64,000 bases of DNA from positions 46,455 through 110,454 of the forward strand of contig NZ_JACKSJ010000016.1 of the NCBI RefSeq assembly GCF_025821665.1, written 5' to 3'. The position numbers and the translations under genes were made by a program. Shown in pieces: positions 24,346 to 32,247 of this stretch. The notes under the pieces were generated by a model that did not search any database, had not been told where the DNA came from, and saw only the letters and a program-made list of their open reading frames with translations. Numbering within the stretch: the first letter of the stretch is position 1; every line of letters starts with the position of its first letter. This stretch comes from [Mycobacterium] manitobense (GTDB lineage Bacteria > Actinomycetota > Actinomycetes > Mycobacteriales > Mycobacteriaceae).

Positions 24346-24579
24346 GTGATCCGTTCGAATCTGCTCCGCAAGGCCGTGCTCGGCCTGAGTGTGGCGGCGC
24401 TGCCGTTCGGTGCCGCGGTGGTCATCGCCGCGCCGGCCTCGGCCGGACCCGACGTGTGCGTCGGCGGCCCGCTCGGCTACGCGTACGCGTGTGTGGACAC
24501 ACCGGGCTGGGTCGGCTGGTACGACGGCCCGCGGGGTCGTGGCCATTGGAAGCACGGCCACGGACACGGCCGCGGCTGA
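24346..24579 (+). CDS. Small secreted protein with His/Gly-rich C-terminus
   Basis: The 77-residue protein begins at a GTG 6 nt after GGAGG (24335-24339); a TTG at 24340 abuts that site and is less likely. It has a Sec signal peptide ending near PASAG. The mature part is about 45 residues, has two cysteines and ends HWKHGHGHGRG, a potential metal-binding tail. The 194-nt gap upstream contains AT-richer sequence near 24275-24295 that may hold the promoter. Function unknown. Confidence 0.65.
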   Translation: MIRSNLLRKAVLGLSVAALPFGAAVVIAAPASAGPDVCVGGPLGYAYACVDTPGWVGWYDGPRGRGHWKHGHGHGRG

Positions 24580-24594
24580 CCCGACGCGCGGCCG

Positions 24595-25278
24595 CTAGCC
24601 CCGGGTTTCGATCACCTGCTGGGCGATGTCGATGAGCTTGGTGTTGCTCTCCTGCGACAGCCGCCGGAGCATCTCGAACGCCTGCACGTCGTCGACGTCG
24701 TAGCGCTCCATGACGATGCCCTTGGCCTGGCCGATGCGGTCGCGCGTGGACAGCGCCGACTCCAGCTGCTGACCCTGCCGGCTGGCGAGGATGGCAGCGG
24801 CGGCGTGCGCGGCCAGCACGGTGCCTATGGTCTCCGCCTCGCCGTCCCACCTGTTGGGCTCGAATCCGAAGAGGTTCAGCGCGCCTGCGGTGCGGTCCGC
24901 GGTGTAGAGCTTGAACGACAGCCCACTGAGCACGCCGATCTCCACCACGGCCTTGGAGTATTGGGGCCACCTGGACTCCTCACGGAAGTCGTCGGTACGC
25001 ACGATCACGTCGTCGAGTGCCGCCTGCACGCAGGGCCCCTCCTCGAAGGTCATCTGGAGCTCGTCCAACTGGTGCGGCAGATCGGTGGTTCCGGCGAGTG
25101 ACTCGAATTTCCCGCCGGGACCGACCAGCAGGATGCCGGCGGTGTCGGCGCCCGGGATCAGTTCGGTGGCCGCCGAAGTGACGTCTTCCAGCACCTGTTC
25201 AACCGAGCGCGGCATCGCGACCGTGCGCGCAAGCTCGGCCATCCGCATGGCCAGATCGTGTGGCTGTGGCTGCGTCAT
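24595..25278 (-). CDS. GAF and ANTAR domain-containing regulator
   Basis: The 227-residue protein has a GAF-like sensor (residues about 25-165, with GPGGKFESLAGTTDLPHQLDELQMTFEEGPCVQAA) and a C-terminal ANTAR RNA-binding domain (STRDRIGQAKGIVMERYDVDDVQAFEMLRRLSQ). ANTAR proteins bind paired hexaloop RNA hairpins and control antitermination; GAF-ANTAR forms are common in mycobacteria. The ATG at 25278 has a GGAGG site. The signal and RNA targets are unknown. Confidence 0.92.
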   Translation of the reverse strand: MTQPQPHDLAMRMAELARTVAMPRSVEQVLEDVTSAATELIPGADTAGILLVGPGGKFESLAGTTDLPHQLDELQMTFEEGPCVQAALDDVIVRTDDFREESRWPQYSKAVVEIGVLSGLSFKLYTADRTAGALNLFGFEPNRWDGEAETIGTVLAAHAAAAILASRQGQQLESALSTRDRIGQAKGIVMERYDVDDVQAFEMLRRLSQESNTKLIDIAQQVIETRG

Positions 25279-25638
25279 AGCCTCCAGGGTTCCCGATGAC
25301 AGCCCCTCGCACACGGGGTTTGTGATGTGGGCGCGTGGGCATGCTGCTGCGCAGGCGGGTGCGCTGGTCGACCAGCGCACCCGTCGAGGTCTCGTCGGTT
25401 CAGACCACGAGCCGGCGGGACCGCCTTGTTTCGACGCCGGGCAAAGGCGCAGGGCAAGGTTGCTGGGCGCTGCGCCGACCGGCTGAAGACGAGCCCCACC
25501 CGGCCATCCGTGGCCGCCGCCCGGCCCTCAGCCCCGCGTCGATCCGTCTATGGCCGGCTTGGCGTCAGGACCGCTCCCATCCCGATCTGGACACGGCCGC
25601 CACAACGCGTTGACCACCCTGATGTCGCCCAAAAAGTC
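25279..25638. other. 360-nt gene-free stretch between the GAF-ANTAR and hsp20 genes
   Basis: I see no convincing gene here on either strand; the open frames are short and compositionally unconvincing. It contains the upstream region of the GAF-ANTAR gene and a 28-bp perfect palindrome (25356-25383). Otherwise nothing recognisable is present up to the CIRCE element that begins at 25639. Confidence 0.6.
25356..25383. repeat. 28-bp perfect palindrome without spacer
   Basis: The left half is CGGGTGCGCTGGTC and the right half is its exact reverse complement, with no loop. It lies 78 nt upstream of the GAF-ANTAR start and 256 nt before the Hsp20 CIRCE element. With no loop it is more like a protein-binding site for a dimer than a terminator, though a cruciform or hairpin is also possible. 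Confidence 0.75.
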
Positions 25639-25668
25639 TTGGCACTCTCAGGCAGAGAGTGCTAATCT
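25639..25668 (+). promoter_or_regulatory. CIRCE (HrcA) operator overlapping the hsp20 promoter
   Basis: TTGGCACTC (25639-25647), a 9-nt spacer and GAGTGCTAA (25657-25665) match the CIRCE inverted repeat bound by HrcA, with one deviation in the left arm. TTGGCA (25639-25644) and TAATCT (25663-25668) with an 18-nt spacer form the promoter within it. HrcA binding would therefore shut off the downstream small heat-shock gene until heat or unfolded protein relieves repression. Confidence 0.85.
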
Positions 25669-25737
25669 GATGCCGCACAGTGATTTGGCTGCCCGTCGAG
25701 GTGGCGGGCCCTGGAGCGACTTAGGAGGTGGATTGCT

Positions 25738-26187
25738 GTGCTTCGCTTTGATCCTTTCAGTGACCTCGATGCCCTCACCCGCGGTTTGCTGACGAGTTCG
25801 TCCGGAACGAACAGGACACCGCGGTTCATGCCGATGGATCTCTGCAAGATCGACGACCACTACGTGCTGACCGCCGACCTGCCCGGCGTCGATCCGGGTT
25901 CGGTCGACGTCGACGTAGACAACGGCACCCTGACGATCTCGGCGCACCGCACCGCGCGTTCCGAGGACTCGGTGCAGTGGTTGGCCAACGAGCGGTTCTT
26001 CGGCACCTACCGCCGTCAGTTGTCTCTCGGCGAAGGCATCGACGCGGGCGCGATCTCCGCGACCTACGAGAACGGCGTGCTCACCGTCACCATCCCGATG
26101 GCGGAACGGGCCAAGAAGCGCCGGATCGAGGTCTCCCACAGCGCCGACCAGCGTTCCATCGAGACCAACACGGTCGAGGCCGGCTGA
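25738..26187 (+). CDS. Hsp20/alpha-crystallin small heat-shock protein (18-kDa antigen type)
   Basis: The 149-residue protein starts MLRFDPFSDLDALTRGLL and has an alpha-crystallin domain with ADLPGVDPGSVDVDVDNGTLTISAHR and the ATYENGVLTVTIPMAE strand. This closely fits the mycobacterial 18-kDa antigen family, holding chaperones that bind unfolding proteins. The GTG start at 25738 has a TAGGAGG site. The gene stands alone behind a CIRCE element and ends at a strong hairpin. Confidence 0.93.
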   Translation: MLRFDPFSDLDALTRGLLTSSSGTNRTPRFMPMDLCKIDDHYVLTADLPGVDPGSVDVDVDNGTLTISAHRTARSEDSVQWLANERFFGTYRRQLSLGEGIDAGAISATYENGVLTVTIPMAERAKKRRIEVSHSADQRSIETNTVEAG

Positions 26188-26197
26188 CGCAGTGCCC

Positions 26198-26231
26198 GTG
26201 CCCCCGGCGGATCCGCGTCCGCCGGGGGTAC
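26198..26231. terminator. Strong GC-rich hairpin between convergent hsp20 and GNAT genes
   Basis: Perfect 11-nt arms CCCCCGGCGGA (26201-26211) and TCCGCCGGGGG (26218-26228) flank a 6-nt loop, and further pairs extend the stem on both sides. It starts 10 nt after the hsp20 stop and ends 6 nt before the stop of the opposing gene, a typical bidirectional terminator. Confidence 0.75.
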
Positions 26232-26237
26232 GGCGCG

Positions 26238-26834
26238 TCAGTCGTCGCGGTCGAGCCGGTGTTCCAGATGTGCACGCACCGCCGGCCATTCGATGTCGAG
26301 GATCGAGTAGACGACGGTGTCGCGGCGCGAGCCGTCGGGCAGCACCTGGTGGCTGCGCAGGATCCCGTCCAGTTTGGCGCCCAGCCGCTCGATCGCCTTG
26401 CGGCTGGCGAAGTTGAAGAAGTGCGTGCGGAACTCGACTGCCACGCAACCGAGTTGGTCGAAGGCATGGCCGAGCATCAGCAGCTTGGTCTCGGTGTTGA
26501 CGCCGGTGCGCCGCGCGGCAGCGGTGTACCAGGTGTGTCCGATCTCGAGCCGGCGGTTGGTCGCATCGACGTTCAGATAGCTCGATGAGCCCACCAGCGC
26601 ACCGTCGAGAGCGCGCACCGCGAACGCGACCCCGCCGTCGGCCGCGCGCAGGTCGGCCATGCGCCGCACCCATCCGGCGGCGTCCTGCGGCCCGGGAGCG
26701 GAGGTGAACCACAGTGCGCCGAGCTCGCCGTCGGCGGCGGCGTCGGCGATCTCGGGAACGTGACTCGCCGACAGCGGCTCCAGCGACACCCAGCGCCTGC
26801 CCGCCAGGTGCACCGGCTCGACGAAGCCCGTCAC
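26238..26834 (-). CDS. GNAT-family N-acetyltransferase (RimJ/RimL-like)
   Basis: The 198-residue protein has the GNAT fold of ribosomal-protein acetyltransferase relatives: WVSLEPLSASHVPEIADAA, LEIGHTWYTAAARRTGVNTETKLLMLGHAFDQLG and the FFNFASRKAIERLGAKLDGILR segment that precedes the acetyl-CoA site end. It starts at a GTG (26834) that overlaps the stop of the upstream membrane gene by 4 nt (GTGA). A very long frame extending upstream is an artefact of high GC. Substrate unknown. Confidence 0.85.
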   Translation of the reverse strand: MTGFVEPVHLAGRRWVSLEPLSASHVPEIADAAADGELGALWFTSAPGPQDAAGWVRRMADLRAADGGVAFAVRALDGALVGSSSYLNVDATNRRLEIGHTWYTAAARRTGVNTETKLLMLGHAFDQLGCVAVEFRTHFFNFASRKAIERLGAKLDGILRSHQVLPDGSRRDTVVYSILDIEWPAVRAHLEHRLDRDD

Positions 26835-27253
26835 GACGGGCGCCCCGCCGACAACGCCACGAACAGCGCCCACGCCGCACACAGCGCGGCAGCGATGGAC
26901 AGCCCGCCGCCGACGTAGAGGCCGTACCCGGCCGATACCGGCGCCACCACGTAACTGCTGTAGTACACGCCGGTCAGCGCCACCAGCAGCAGCGAGATCG
27001 CAAGCGCACCCCCCGCTGCCAACCGGGCCGACAGGCCGCGCGCGGCCATCGCCCCGGCCACGATCAGCGCCGCGGCCAGAAGCACGATCAGCTGCCCCAC
27101 CCCGAACCGCGCGGGCACCGAGTCCAGGCTGCCGACCGTTCCGCCGATCGCGTTGGCCCGGCCGCCGCCGGTGGTCAGCCATGGCAACCACCCGCTCACT
27201 GCCACCACGGCCGCGCACACGGCGACCAGCCATCCGGGATTGACGCGCAGCAC
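26831..27253 (-). CDS. Four-helix membrane protein of unknown function
   Basis: The 140-residue protein has four hydrophobic helices and starts MLRVNPGWLVAVCAAVVAVSGWLPWLTT, a WLPW-type motif seen in many mycobacterial small membrane proteins. Its stop overlaps the GNAT gene start, so they form a bicistronic unit. It is divergent from a cupin gene with an 80-nt gap. Function unknown. Confidence 0.7.
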   Translation of the reverse strand: MLRVNPGWLVAVCAAVVAVSGWLPWLTTGGGRANAIGGTVGSLDSVPARFGVGQLIVLLAAALIVAGAMAARGLSARLAAGGALAISLLLVALTGVYYSSYVVAPVSAGYGLYVGGGLSIAAALCAAWALFVALSAGRPS

Positions 27254-27332
27254 GCGGCGAGCCTATCGGGTGCGGTGCGCCGTCCCCTCCGCCGCGGCGC
27301 TCTAGGCTGAACCACGACCTCGATTCAAGGCG

Positions 27333-27785
27333 GTGCCGATGAGCGATCTCCCGGACTGGGCCCGCGGCCTCGACCTGTCCCCGCACCCGGAGGGCGGGTG
27401 GTTCCGGGAGACCTGGCGCAGCGAGCTGTCGATGCCGCCGTCCGCCTTGCCGCCGGACTACACCGGTCCGCGCAGCGCCGGTACGGCGATCCTGTTCCTG
27501 CTCATGCCCGGTCAGCAGTCGGCATGGCACACCGTGCGCAGCGCCGAACTCTGGCTCTTCCACCGCGGCAGTCCGCTCCTGCTCGAGGTCGGACCCGAGC
27601 AGGGTTCTGCCGCAGCACATCTGCTCGGCGGTGACATCACCGCCGGTGAGCAGCCGCAGCTGGTCGTCCCGCCACGGCACTGGCAGCGGGCCCGCCCGCG
27701 CGACGACGAACCGAGCCTGGTCAGCTGTGTGGTGGTGCCGGGCTTCGACTTCGCCGACTTCGCCCTGGCCGGTCCTACCGGCTGA
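27333..27785 (+). CDS. Cupin protein of the DUF985 family
   Basis: The 150-residue protein has LDLSPHPEGGWFRETWRSE, SAWHTVRSAELWLFHRGSPLLLEV and the GFDFADFALA end that mark the DUF985 cupin family. The His/Glu residues in the second segment could bind metal. It may begin at GTG 27333 or ATG 27339. Its 3' end overlaps tail-to-tail with the next minus-strand gene. The biochemical activity is unknown; some relatives act on sugar nucleotides or small carbonyls. Confidence 0.82.
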   Translation: MPMSDLPDWARGLDLSPHPEGGWFRETWRSELSMPPSALPPDYTGPRSAGTAILFLLMPGQQSAWHTVRSAELWLFHRGSPLLLEVGPEQGSAAAHLLGGDITAGEQPQLVVPPRHWQRARPRDDEPSLVSCVVVPGFDFADFALAGPTG

Positions 27786-28500
27786 GCAGGTCGACGGCGG
27801 CCGACACCAGCGCGGCGTTGTCCGGCGCGAGCGAACCGTCGGGCAGGTGCAGGGTGTCCTCCAGGCCGATCCGGGTCTGCACACCGCGAACCCCGGCGTG
27901 TTCCAGCAGCGGCCAACAGCTTTCGTCGAGACCGTGCAGCAGCACCGGCGCCGGTGAGCCGGCCGCCGTCACCTGGCTGAGCAGGTCGTCGGCCAGTGCC
28001 GTGTCGGCGTCGGCCTGCAGTTCGATCATCACCCGCATGCAGTGCGCGGCGATGTCACTGCCCGCCCACGACTGCGCGGCCTCAGCGTGGAAGATCCCGA
28101 CCTCGACGCCCAGCCCCTTGGACAGCAGCACCTGTGCCAGCTCAGGAGATCCCGGCTCGTGCCAATTCAGTGACGCGAAATCGGGGAGCACGTCCCAACT
28201 CTCGACGGCGCGCCGCCGTTCGGCGGCATCCGGGAGCGCCCAGTAGCCGGTGGTCACCCCGAGCGGCAGGCCGGGCACCGCCTGGCGGACCGCCGTCACC
28301 GCCGCGGCGACGACGTCGGGCCGCAGCGAGTCGACGCCGTCCGGCGTCTTCGGGTGCAGGTGCACCGCCTGCGCGCCGGCTCGGTGTGCGGCCAGGGCGG
28401 CGGCGGCCAGTTGGTCCGGACTCGCCGGCAGGCCGGGATGCTGGTCCGGGGTTCGGGCGCCGTTGATGCAGGCCTTGAGGTAGATGCGGGGACCGGTCAT
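27775..28500 (-). CDS. BKACE-family beta-keto acid cleavage enzyme (DUF849)
   Basis: The 241-residue protein starts MTGPRIYLKACINGARTP and has AQAVHLHPKTPDGVDSL with the zinc-binding HxHP pattern, GVTTGYW and LLHGLDE segments of BKACE enzymes. These condense a beta-keto acid with acetyl-CoA and split it, 3-keto-5-aminohexanoate being the founding substrate. It is somewhat short for the family (typically 270-310). It follows the DUF309 gene by 10 nt and is probably co-transcribed with it. Confidence 0.82.
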   Translation of the reverse strand: MTGPRIYLKACINGARTPDQHPGLPASPDQLAAAALAAHRAGAQAVHLHPKTPDGVDSLRPDVVAAAVTAVRQAVPGLPLGVTTGYWALPDAAERRRAVESWDVLPDFASLNWHEPGSPELAQVLLSKGLGVEVGIFHAEAAQSWAGSDIAAHCMRVMIELQADADTALADDLLSQVTAAGSPAPVLLHGLDESCWPLLEHAGVRGVQTRIGLEDTLHLPDGSLAPDNAALVSAAVDLLSR

Positions 28501-28510
28501 GGGTCCATCT

Positions 28511-28999
28511 TCACCCGTGGCCGCCGGACGCACCCGACAACCGTGGCCGCAACCGCTCCTGGCCGATGTCTGCGTCGCCGGACAGGTCGTCGGCCAGCGC
28601 GTCGGCGTAGGCGACCAGGCCCGGCACGTCGATTCCATGGACGGCCGGGCCGTGCGCGATCGCCGCCGACGCCCGCATCAACAACGCCCGTGCGCCTGCC
28701 CGGTTACCGCGCTGGACATGGGTGATGCCGACCGCGAGCTGCGCCAGCCCCCGCCACAGTTCGCGGTGCTCCGGGGGCGCGTCCTTCCAGACGGCTTCGA
28801 GCACCTCGTGGGCGTTGAAGGCCAGGCCCTCGTCGAGCAGCCGTTGCGCTGCCGACAGGCCCTGCTCGGGTGTGACGTCGAGGTCGTCGGGAATCCGCGG
28901 CACACCGACGGCATCTCGCGGTAACGGCCTGCCGAGCGCATCACGCGGCCGGGCGTTCTGTGCGCGCCCGGCCTCGTCGCGATCCCGAGCGGCATCCAC
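28511..28999 (-). CDS. DUF309-family protein
   Basis: The 162-residue helical protein contains the DUF309 core: AQRLLDEGLAFNAHEVLEAVWKDAPPEHRELWRGLAQLAVGITHVQRGN, including the conserved FxxHEVLE and W..L.Q motifs. The first 35 residues are polar and may be partly non-native; an internal start cannot be excluded. It is upstream of the BKACE gene (10-nt gap) and downstream of a hairpin that ends the aldehyde dehydrogenase unit. Function unknown. Confidence 0.8.
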   Translation of the reverse strand: MDAARDRDEAGRAQNARPRDALGRPLPRDAVGVPRIPDDLDVTPEQGLSAAQRLLDEGLAFNAHEVLEAVWKDAPPEHRELWRGLAQLAVGITHVQRGNRAGARALLMRASAAIAHGPAVHGIDVPGLVAYADALADDLSGDADIGQERLRPRLSGASGGHG

Positions 29000-29025
29000 C
29001 GCTCCAGGCTACGCACCCGTGCGAC

Positions 29026-29068
29026 TTCGGCGCGCTTTCGATCGACAGGCGAACGCAAGCGCGCCGAA
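29026..29068. terminator. Inverted repeat ending the large catabolic operon
   Basis: Perfect 12-nt arms TTCGGCGCGCTT (29026-29037) and AAGCGCGCCGAA (29057-29068) flank a 19-nt loop. It starts 8 nt beyond the aldehyde dehydrogenase stop (29076, minus strand), so it would terminate that long operon before DUF309. The left portion shares a 19-nt identity with the hairpin at 41.4 kb. Confidence 0.65.
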
Positions 29069-29075
29069 ATCACAA

Positions 29076-30497
29076 TCAGGCGGGGGCGTAACCCAGTGCT
29101 GCCTTGGTCTCCAGGAACTCGTCGAAACCGAACTGGCCCCACTCGCGGCCGTTGCCACTGCGCTTGTAGCCACCGAACGGCGCACTCATGTCGAAGCCGT
29201 GGTTGATCGCCACCGAACCGGCGCGGATGCGGCGTGCCACCTGCCGGGCCTGATCCAGGTCGGCAGCCGAGACATAGCCCGCGAGACCGTATTCGGTGTC
29301 GTTGGCAATCTCCACCGCCTCGTCGAGGTCGTCGTAGCCGAGGATGCACAGCACAGGCCCGAAGATCTCCTCGCGGGCGATCGTCATGTCGTTGGTGACG
29401 TGGGCGAACACCGTCGGCTTGACGTAGTAGCCGCTGTCCAGCCCGTCCGGGCGCCCGGTGCCGCCGACCACCACGGTGGCGCCCTCCTCGACGCCCTTCG
29501 CGAGCAGTCCCTGGATCTTCTCGAATTGCGCCTTCGACGCGACCGGTCCGATCGCGTCCTTGTCGCCGGTGCCGACCTTGACGGCCCCCGCGACGTCCCG
29601 CGCCACTGCGATGGCGTCGTCCATGCGTGAGTTGGGCACCAGCATCCGCGACGGCGCGTTGCAGCTCTGCCCGCTGTTCATCATCATCACCGACACCCCG
29701 GCCGTCACGCTCTTGGCGAAGTCGTCGTCGTCGAGCACGATGTTCGGGCTCTTGCCGCCCAGTTCCTGGGTGACGCGCTTGACGGTGGCGGCGGCGTTGC
29801 GGGCGACGTCGACACCGGCCCGGGTGGAACCGGTGAACGACACCATGTCGATGTCCGGGTGGCTCGACAGCGCGGCACCGACGCCGGGCCCGTCGCCGTA
29901 GACGAGGTTGTACACCCCGGCGGGAACGCCTGCGGCGTCGATGATCTCGGTGAAGATCTGCGCCGAGTAGGGCGCCACCTCCGACGGCTTGAGCACCATG
30001 GTGCAGCCGGTGGCCAGCGCCGGGAACACCTTGCAGGCGATCTGGTTGATCGGCCAGTTCCACGGCGTGATGAGCCCGCAGACGCCGATCGGCTCCTTCA
30101 CCACCAGCGTCGAGCCGTGCTGCTCCTCGAACTGGAAGTTCTTCAGCACGTCCATCGCCGTGGCGAGGTGGCCGAGGCCGAGGTTGACCTGCGGGCCGGC
30201 CGCCAGCGACGCGGGCGCGCCCATCTCCTCGTTGACCGCGTCGGCGAGATCATCGGCGCGCTTCTGGTATTCGCCCATGATGGTCTGCAGGAGGTCGAGG
30301 CGCTCTTCGCGGGTGCTCTGCGACCACGTCCCGAACGCCCGCCGCGCCGCCTGCACGGCGACATCGACGTCGACCGCCGTGCCGATAGCGATCCGGCCGG
30401 AGACCTGCTCGGTGGTCGGGTTGTCGACGTCGAGGGTGTTGGGCCGCACCGGCTCGACCCACTGTCCGTCGATGTAGAACTTCAGGTATTCACGCAT
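29076..30497 (-). CDS. Aldehyde dehydrogenase family protein
   Basis: The 473-residue enzyme has the NAD(P) site [10 protein letters not shown], the general base in [10 protein letters not shown] and the catalytic cysteine in [11 protein letters not shown], all as in class 3/succinate-semialdehyde-like aldehyde dehydrogenases. It oxidises an aldehyde to an acid. It is the last gene of the 29-41 kb leftward operon, 28 nt after the ThDP enzyme, and might oxidise the aldehyde that such an enzyme releases. A strong hairpin follows. Confidence 0.92.
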   Translation of the reverse strand: MREYLKFYIDGQWVEPVRPNTLDVDNPTTEQVSGRIAIGTAVDVDVAVQAARRAFGTWSQSTREERLDLLQTIMGEYQKRADDLADAVNEEMGAPASLAAGPQVNLGLGHLATAMDVLKNFQFEEQHGSTLVVKEPIGVCGLITPWNWPINQIACKVFPALATGCTMVLKPSEVAPYSAQIFTEIIDAAGVPAGVYNLVYGDGPGVGAALSSHPDIDMVSFTGSTRAGVDVARNAAATVKRVTQELGGKSPNIVLDDDDFAKSVTAGVSVMMMNSGQSCNAPSRMLVPNSRMDDAIAVARDVAGAVKVGTGDKDAIGPVASKAQFEKIQGLLAKGVEEGATVVVGGTGRPDGLDSGYYVKPTVFAHVTNDMTIAREEIFGPVLCILGYDDLDEAVEIANDTEYGLAGYVSAADLDQARQVARRIRAGSVAINHGFDMSAPFGGYKRSGNGREWGQFGFDEFLETKAALGYAPA

Positions 30498-30524
30498 GGT
30501 TTCACTCTCCCCTATCGACGGGTC

Positions 30525-32237
30525 CTACTGAGTACCTTCGGCGTACCAGGTGCGGAATCGGTCGTACTTGGGCATCTCCTCGGAGTTCGCGGTCGGGTCG
30601 ATGCACACGTGCACCACGCCGACCTTGCCGCTGGCGTACGCGCGTGCGATCGCAGGCCCGATCTCCTCTTCCTTCTCGACGTACTCGCCGTGGCAACCGA
30701 AGCCCTCGGCGATCTTGTCCATCCGGACGTCCTTGCTCCAGTGCACGCCGGGCTGCGGCGAGGGCTGTTCGAAGGTGCGCTTGTAGACGCCCACCTCGAG
30801 GCCCCACTGGTGGTCGACGCCGACCACGCACACCAGCGGCAGGTTCTGCCGCGCCGCGGTCTCCAGCTCGGCGATGTGGAACAGGAACGCCGAGTCGCTG
30901 GTGAGCAGCATGACCGGACGCTTGCCACCCTCGGCGACCGAGGCGCCGACGGCGTAGGGCAGACCGGTGCCGAGGTGGCCGAAGTTCTGGTTCCAGATCA
31001 CGTCGCGCGGCTTGGACTGCGAGTAGGTCCACTGGAAGATCACGGTCGCGCCGCCGTCGCGCACCATGATGCCGTCCTCGAGTTCGGCGAACGCCTTGGT
31101 CGCCTCGACGACGTAGCGCGCCGGGTGCACCGGGGTGCGTCCGCTCGGCGCCTCGTCGGCCACCCGGGCCAGTTCGGCGGCGTCGGCCTTGACCAGGGCG
31201 TCGAGGTTGGCCGACGGCTCTCGCGGTGAGTCCTCGAGCGCCTCGACCAGCTGCGGCACGACGCCGCGCAGGTCGCCGACCAGCGCCACGTCGACGGGCC
31301 GGTTCACGCCGATGGCCGTCGGGTCCTGCTCGACCAGCACCCACTTGCGGTTCTCATCGTTGCCGGCCCAGTGCTGGGTCCGGCCGTAGTGCATGGGCTC
31401 ACCGAGCTCGGTGCCCAGCGCGACACAGAGATCGGATTCCTCGACCGCCTGGTTGGCGGCCGGGGAGAACAGGTACGGGAACGTCCGCTCCTGCAGCCCC
31501 GGGATGAACGAAGTGCCGCCCGAGGTCTGGATGACCGGGCAGTTCATCAGTTCGGCGAGCTGCTTGACCTCCTGCTGGGTGCGCGACGTGTGCACGCCGT
31601 GGCCGACGAGCAGGACCGGGCTCTTCGCCTCGCGGATCAGCCGCACCGCTTCGGCGACCTCGCGTGCGCCCGCCCCCTGGTCGACGAGCCGGTAGCGGTG
31701 CGGCGGCAGCGGGTCGGCGACGTCGAGCTCCTCGAGGATCACGTGCGACGGGAACTCGACGTAGGACGGACCCGGGGTGCCGGACATCGACTTGCGGATC
31801 GCCTCGTGGATGATCTCGTCGGTCTGATTGGCGTACTCGATGGAGCTGCTGTACTTCACCGACGGCGTGAAAAGCCCTTCCTGCTGGATGAACTGGATGC
31901 GGCCGCGACGGACGCGGCGCTCGGTGATCCTGGCCCGCTGGCCGCCGAGGAAGATCACCGGCGAGTTCTCCACCAGCGCGCACATCATGGCTCCGGCGAT
32001 GTTGGCCACGCCGGGGCCCAGCGTGCCGATGCACAGGCCGGGCCCGCCGGTCATCCGCGACGCCGCCTCGGCCATGAAGCCCGCGCTGAGCTCGTGGTGC
32101 GGTGCGACGACCGACCAGCCGCGCGCCTCGGCCTCGGCGAACATGTGCACGAAGTTCGGGTCCGGGATGCCGAACAGCGTGTTGACGCCCTCGGCCTCGA
32201 ACAGGTCGAGAATGCGTTTGTAGACGGGTACACCCAT
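30525..32237 (-). CDS. Thiamine-diphosphate-dependent enzyme (acetolactate synthase/2-hydroxyacyl lyase superfamily)
   Basis: The 570-residue protein has the three-domain ThDP layout: an N-terminal PYR domain with the activating glutamate E49 in APHHELSAGFMAEAASRMTG, a central Rossmann-like domain, and a C-terminal PP domain. In the PP domain the usual GDG...NN metal motif reads TSDSAFLF ... VGVDHQWG, so the aspartate is kept but the second ligand Asn is Asp. Family members decarboxylate 2-keto acids, ligate acyl groups or cleave 2-hydroxyacyl-CoAs. In this operon, with an aldehyde dehydrogenase next, an aldehyde-releasing lyase or decarboxylase is plausible. The reaction is not determined. 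Confidence 0.85.
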   Translation of the reverse strand: MGVPVYKRILDLFEAEGVNTLFGIPDPNFVHMFAEAEARGWSVVAPHHELSAGFMAEAASRMTGGPGLCIGTLGPGVANIAGAMMCALVENSPVIFLGGQRARITERRVRRGRIQFIQQEGLFTPSVKYSSSIEYANQTDEIIHEAIRKSMSGTPGPSYVEFPSHVILEELDVADPLPPHRYRLVDQGAGAREVAEAVRLIREAKSPVLLVGHGVHTSRTQQEVKQLAELMNCPVIQTSGGTSFIPGLQERTFPYLFSPAANQAVEESDLCVALGTELGEPMHYGRTQHWAGNDENRKWVLVEQDPTAIGVNRPVDVALVGDLRGVVPQLVEALEDSPREPSANLDALVKADAAELARVADEAPSGRTPVHPARYVVEATKAFAELEDGIMVRDGGATVIFQWTYSQSKPRDVIWNQNFGHLGTGLPYAVGASVAEGGKRPVMLLTSDSAFLFHIAELETAARQNLPLVCVVGVDHQWGLEVGVYKRTFEQPSPQPGVHWSKDVRMDKIAEGFGCHGEYVEKEEEIGPAIARAYASGKVGVVHVCIDPTANSEEMPKYDRFRTWYAEGTQ

Positions 32238-32247
32238 GGTTGAGCTC

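Noticed and set aside
26238..27884. A single 548-residue protein reading through the GNAT, membrane protein and cupin regions
   Set aside because: Only the last 198 residues are a real domain; the upstream part is out of frame with two better genes. The GTG overlap at 26834 gives a normal GNAT.
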